Positions 5,122-5,233 of a stretch of 5,233 nt of DNA are shown here, piece by piece (positions within the stretch are counted from its first letter, which is position 1; every line of letters starts with the position of its first letter). The notes below the pieces were generated by a model. It was given only the letters and a program-made list of their open reading frames with translations. It was not told where the DNA came from and did not search any database. The position numbers were made by a program, and so were the translations under genes. Source of the stretch: Pseudomonadota bacterium (GTDB taxonomy: Bacteria > Pseudomonadota > Alphaproteobacteria > Rhizobiales > Xanthobacteraceae); NCBI GenBank assembly GCA_021779635.1, contig JAJYAH010000559.1, forward strand, positions 1-5,233, read 5' to 3'.

Positions 5122-5233
5122 TCATCGCGCTACGTTCAAACCTGAAAATGCGCGCCCTCAATGTCGACAATCCTTAAAACCCTGCGCTCTCCGCGATTTC
5201 GATGCGCCGTTTTCGACAAAAGAACGGTAATTT
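5122..5233. other. Unassigned sequence at the window edge
   Basis: The IS256-type similarity does not continue here. On the - strand a frame open from the window edge ends ...VLRIVDIEGAHFQV at TGA 5136-5138. That could be the C-terminus of a gene entering from beyond the window, but it has only about 32 visible codons and I do not recognise it. Confidence 0.25.

Noticed and set aside
4778..5170. 130-codon - strand frame over the IS256 fragment
   Set aside because: It is the wrong phase. The conserved TTNAIERLHEEFKRR and FWALLASGQINMRK blocks are in another frame.
5136..5233. C-terminus of a gene entering from the right edge on the - strand (ends IVDIEGAHFQV)
   Set aside because: About 32 codons without a stop is not unusual by chance at this GC content, and I could not place it in a family.
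1..5233. CRISPR arrays, tRNA or rRNA genes, phage structural genes
   Set aside because: No regularly spaced repeats, cloverleaf-like sequence, rRNA-like sequence or virion protein signatures were seen on either strand.

Overview
The window suggests an alphaproteobacterium, probably of the Rhizobiales. This is inferred from high-GC codon use, the type of acyl-CoA dehydrogenase tail, the HdeD/universal-stress pair, and the IS5- and IS256-type transposases. It looks like an accessory region, with four broken genes and three mobile-element remnants in 5.2 kb.

Layout. Positions 3-173 hold the last 56 codons of an acyl-CoA dehydrogenase (+ strand). Its stop codon abuts an IS5-family insertion sequence that occupies 174-3176, bounded by perfect 18-bp terminal inverted repeats. 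Its transposase reads on the - strand in two phases joined by a likely -1 frameshift site. The transposase is split into 2396-3093 and 197-343 by a second, nested element of about 2,052 bp (342-2393). The nested element carries a large serine recombinase (165-1997, -) and an upstream 65-codon gene (1994-2191, -) coupled to it by an ATGA overlap. Beyond the IS lies a 5'-truncated HdeD-like membrane protein gene (to 3649, +). It is followed by a universal stress protein gene (to 4579, +) whose first codons appear frameshifted. A sparse spacer (4580-4830) then leads to a decayed 3' fragment of an IS256-family transposase (4831-5121, -).

The main result is the nested element. Its junctions read as textbook serine-integrase attL and attR. 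Removing it restores an open IS5 transposase motif, RWIVERTLAW, with exactly a 2-bp overlap (AC on +, GT in the transposase sense). Joining the element's ends gives a 50-bp attP: a 17-bp arm, 7 bp, the AC core, 7 bp, and the same 17-bp arm inverted. The insertion point is the codon just before the catalytic glutamate of the transposase, so the element disarms the IS and uses one of its most conserved stretches as a landing site. With only a recombinase and one small unknown protein, it looks like a minimal autonomous integrative element parasitising an insertion sequence. I do not recognise it as a named element family.

The recombinase has no stop codon of its own inside the element. In this locus it reads through attL, the IS remnant and the IS end, and stops at 165-167, antisense to the acyl-CoA dehydrogenase. 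The IS flanks (TGA left, TTA right) do not match, and the HdeD gene has lost its 5' end. This suggests a deletion or IS-IS recombination joined two originally separate regions here.
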